Origin: Pirellulaceae bacterium
Lineage (GTDB): Bacteria > Planctomycetota > Planctomycetia > Pirellulales > Pirellulaceae
NCBI GenBank assembly: GCA_013002105.1
Contig: JABDKS010000611.1
Span: 1-6,067 of the forward strand
Length of the DNA: 6,067 nt
Reading direction: 5' to 3'
The translations under genes and the position numbers were made by a program. The notes below the pieces were generated by a model that was not told the DNA's origin, ran no database searches, and was given only the letters and a program-made list of their open reading frames with translations. Shown here piece after piece: positions 5,418 to 6,067 of this stretch. Numbering within the stretch: the stretch's first letter is position 1; each line of letters begins with the position of its first letter.

Positions 5418-6067
5418 GTGAACGAAGCTAAAAAGACTGGACTATTTTGGGTAGTCGCTGCCGTTGTATTGGTCGCGACCACGATTGTGACTTGGCCAAA
5501 ATCCGCCGTCGACGATTCCGAGACTCTGGGTACCCTGATCAATGAACCGCTATTTAGCACGTTCAAAGATCCACTGTCGGTAGCCAGCATGAAAATCGTC
5601 ACGTTCGACGAAGAACAGGGGAAGCTTGCCAATTTTGAAGTGAGCAAGGATCCCGAAACCGGTGATTGGACGATCATCACACGCAAAGGCTATCCGGCCG
5701 ACGCCGTGGAACAGATGAAAAACGCCGCCAATGCGCTGGTCGATCTGAAGGTCCTGGACATCGTTCCCTGCACGCGCGAAGACCACGATGATTTGGGGGT
5801 GGTCGAACCGAAAATGGAGGACTTGTCCGTCGGTGACGAAGGCGTCGGGCGTTTGGTCACGTTTCGTGATGCCAGCAAGAATATCGTCGCGTCGCTGATC
5901 ATTGGTGACCGTGTCAAAGACAACGAAGAGCAACTTTATGTCCGTATCCCCGGGCAAGACCCCGTCTATGTGGTTGCGTTGGACGACGCGCCGCTGACGA
6001 CCAAATTCCAAGATTGGATCGAAGACGATTTGCTGAAACTCAGCAGCATCGACATCGATCAAATGCA
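5418..6067 (+). CDS. DUF4340-domain membrane-anchored protein, N-terminal part (3' end outside window)
   Basis: The frame is open from GTG 5418 to the window end (216 complete codons) and continues beyond it. The protein starts MNEAKKTGLF and has one hydrophobic helix at about residues 9-26, preceded by lysines. This fits an inside N-terminus and a large domain outside the cytoplasmic membrane. The domain resembles DUF4340: it has the 'W.I....YPAD...V..M..A...L.DLKVLD' segment (84-115), the 'DLGV.EP' segment (125-131), an 'ASLIIGDR' strand (158-165) and 'LYVRIPGQDPVYVV' (173-186). DUF4340 proteins commonly follow GldG-like genes, and here the gene lies 28 bases after the fusion gene, which suggests cotranscription and a shared complex. 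The biochemical role of the family is unknown. The first ATG in the frame is residue 58, after the anchor helix, so GTG is the only sensible start. Confidence 0.85.
   Translation, partial: MNEAKKTGLFWVVAAVVLVATTIVTWPKSAVDDSETLGTLINEPLFSTFKDPLSVASMKIVTFDEEQGKLANFEVSKDPETGDWTIITRKGYPADAVEQMKNAANALVDLKVLDIVPCTREDHDDLGVVEPKMEDLSVGDEGVGRLVTFRDASKNIVASLIIGDRVKDNEEQLYVRIPGQDPVYVVALDDAPLTTKFQDWIEDDLLKLSSIDIDQM

Overview
The window looks like chromosomal DNA from a planctomycete, most likely of the Rhodopirellula/Pirellulaceae type. This is inferred from three things: moderately GC-rich coding sequence with mostly weak Shine-Dalgarno signals, a topoisomerase I with a long Lys/Ala tail next to a tiny basic protein of a planctomycete-restricted family, and a GldA / fused GldF-GldG / DUF4340 gene set typical of that phylum. 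All supported genes lie on the + strand.

Region 1 (1-1164) holds the 3' end of topA (DNA topoisomerase I), which ends in a histone-H1-like lysine-rich tail. A 138-base gap follows, then a 58-codon gene for a small basic protein, probably DUF6800, with the best ribosome binding site in the window.

Region 2 (1165-1594) is about 430 bases with no credible gene. It contains a perfect 16-bp tandem duplication, a small GC hairpin followed by five T (a possible terminator), and a 15-bp imperfect repeat present three times.

Region 3 (1595-6067) is a probable operon for an ABC-2-type export-like complex: a cytoplasmic ATPase of the GldA/CcmA type; a 968-residue protein that joins a GldF-like six-helix permease to a GldG-like extracytoplasmic domain with a C-terminal coiled coil and anchor helix; and a membrane-anchored DUF4340 protein cut off by the window end. 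The ATPase would power the permease half of the fusion, while the GldG-like and DUF4340 parts would work outside the cytoplasmic membrane. The transported substrate is unknown. The name 'gliding' comes from Bacteroidetes homologues and should not be read as evidence for gliding here.

I saw no RNA gene, CRISPR array, insertion sequence or phage gene. The most interesting points are the domain-fused Gld-like cassette of unknown substrate, the lysine-rich TopA tail, and the small conserved-looking basic protein.
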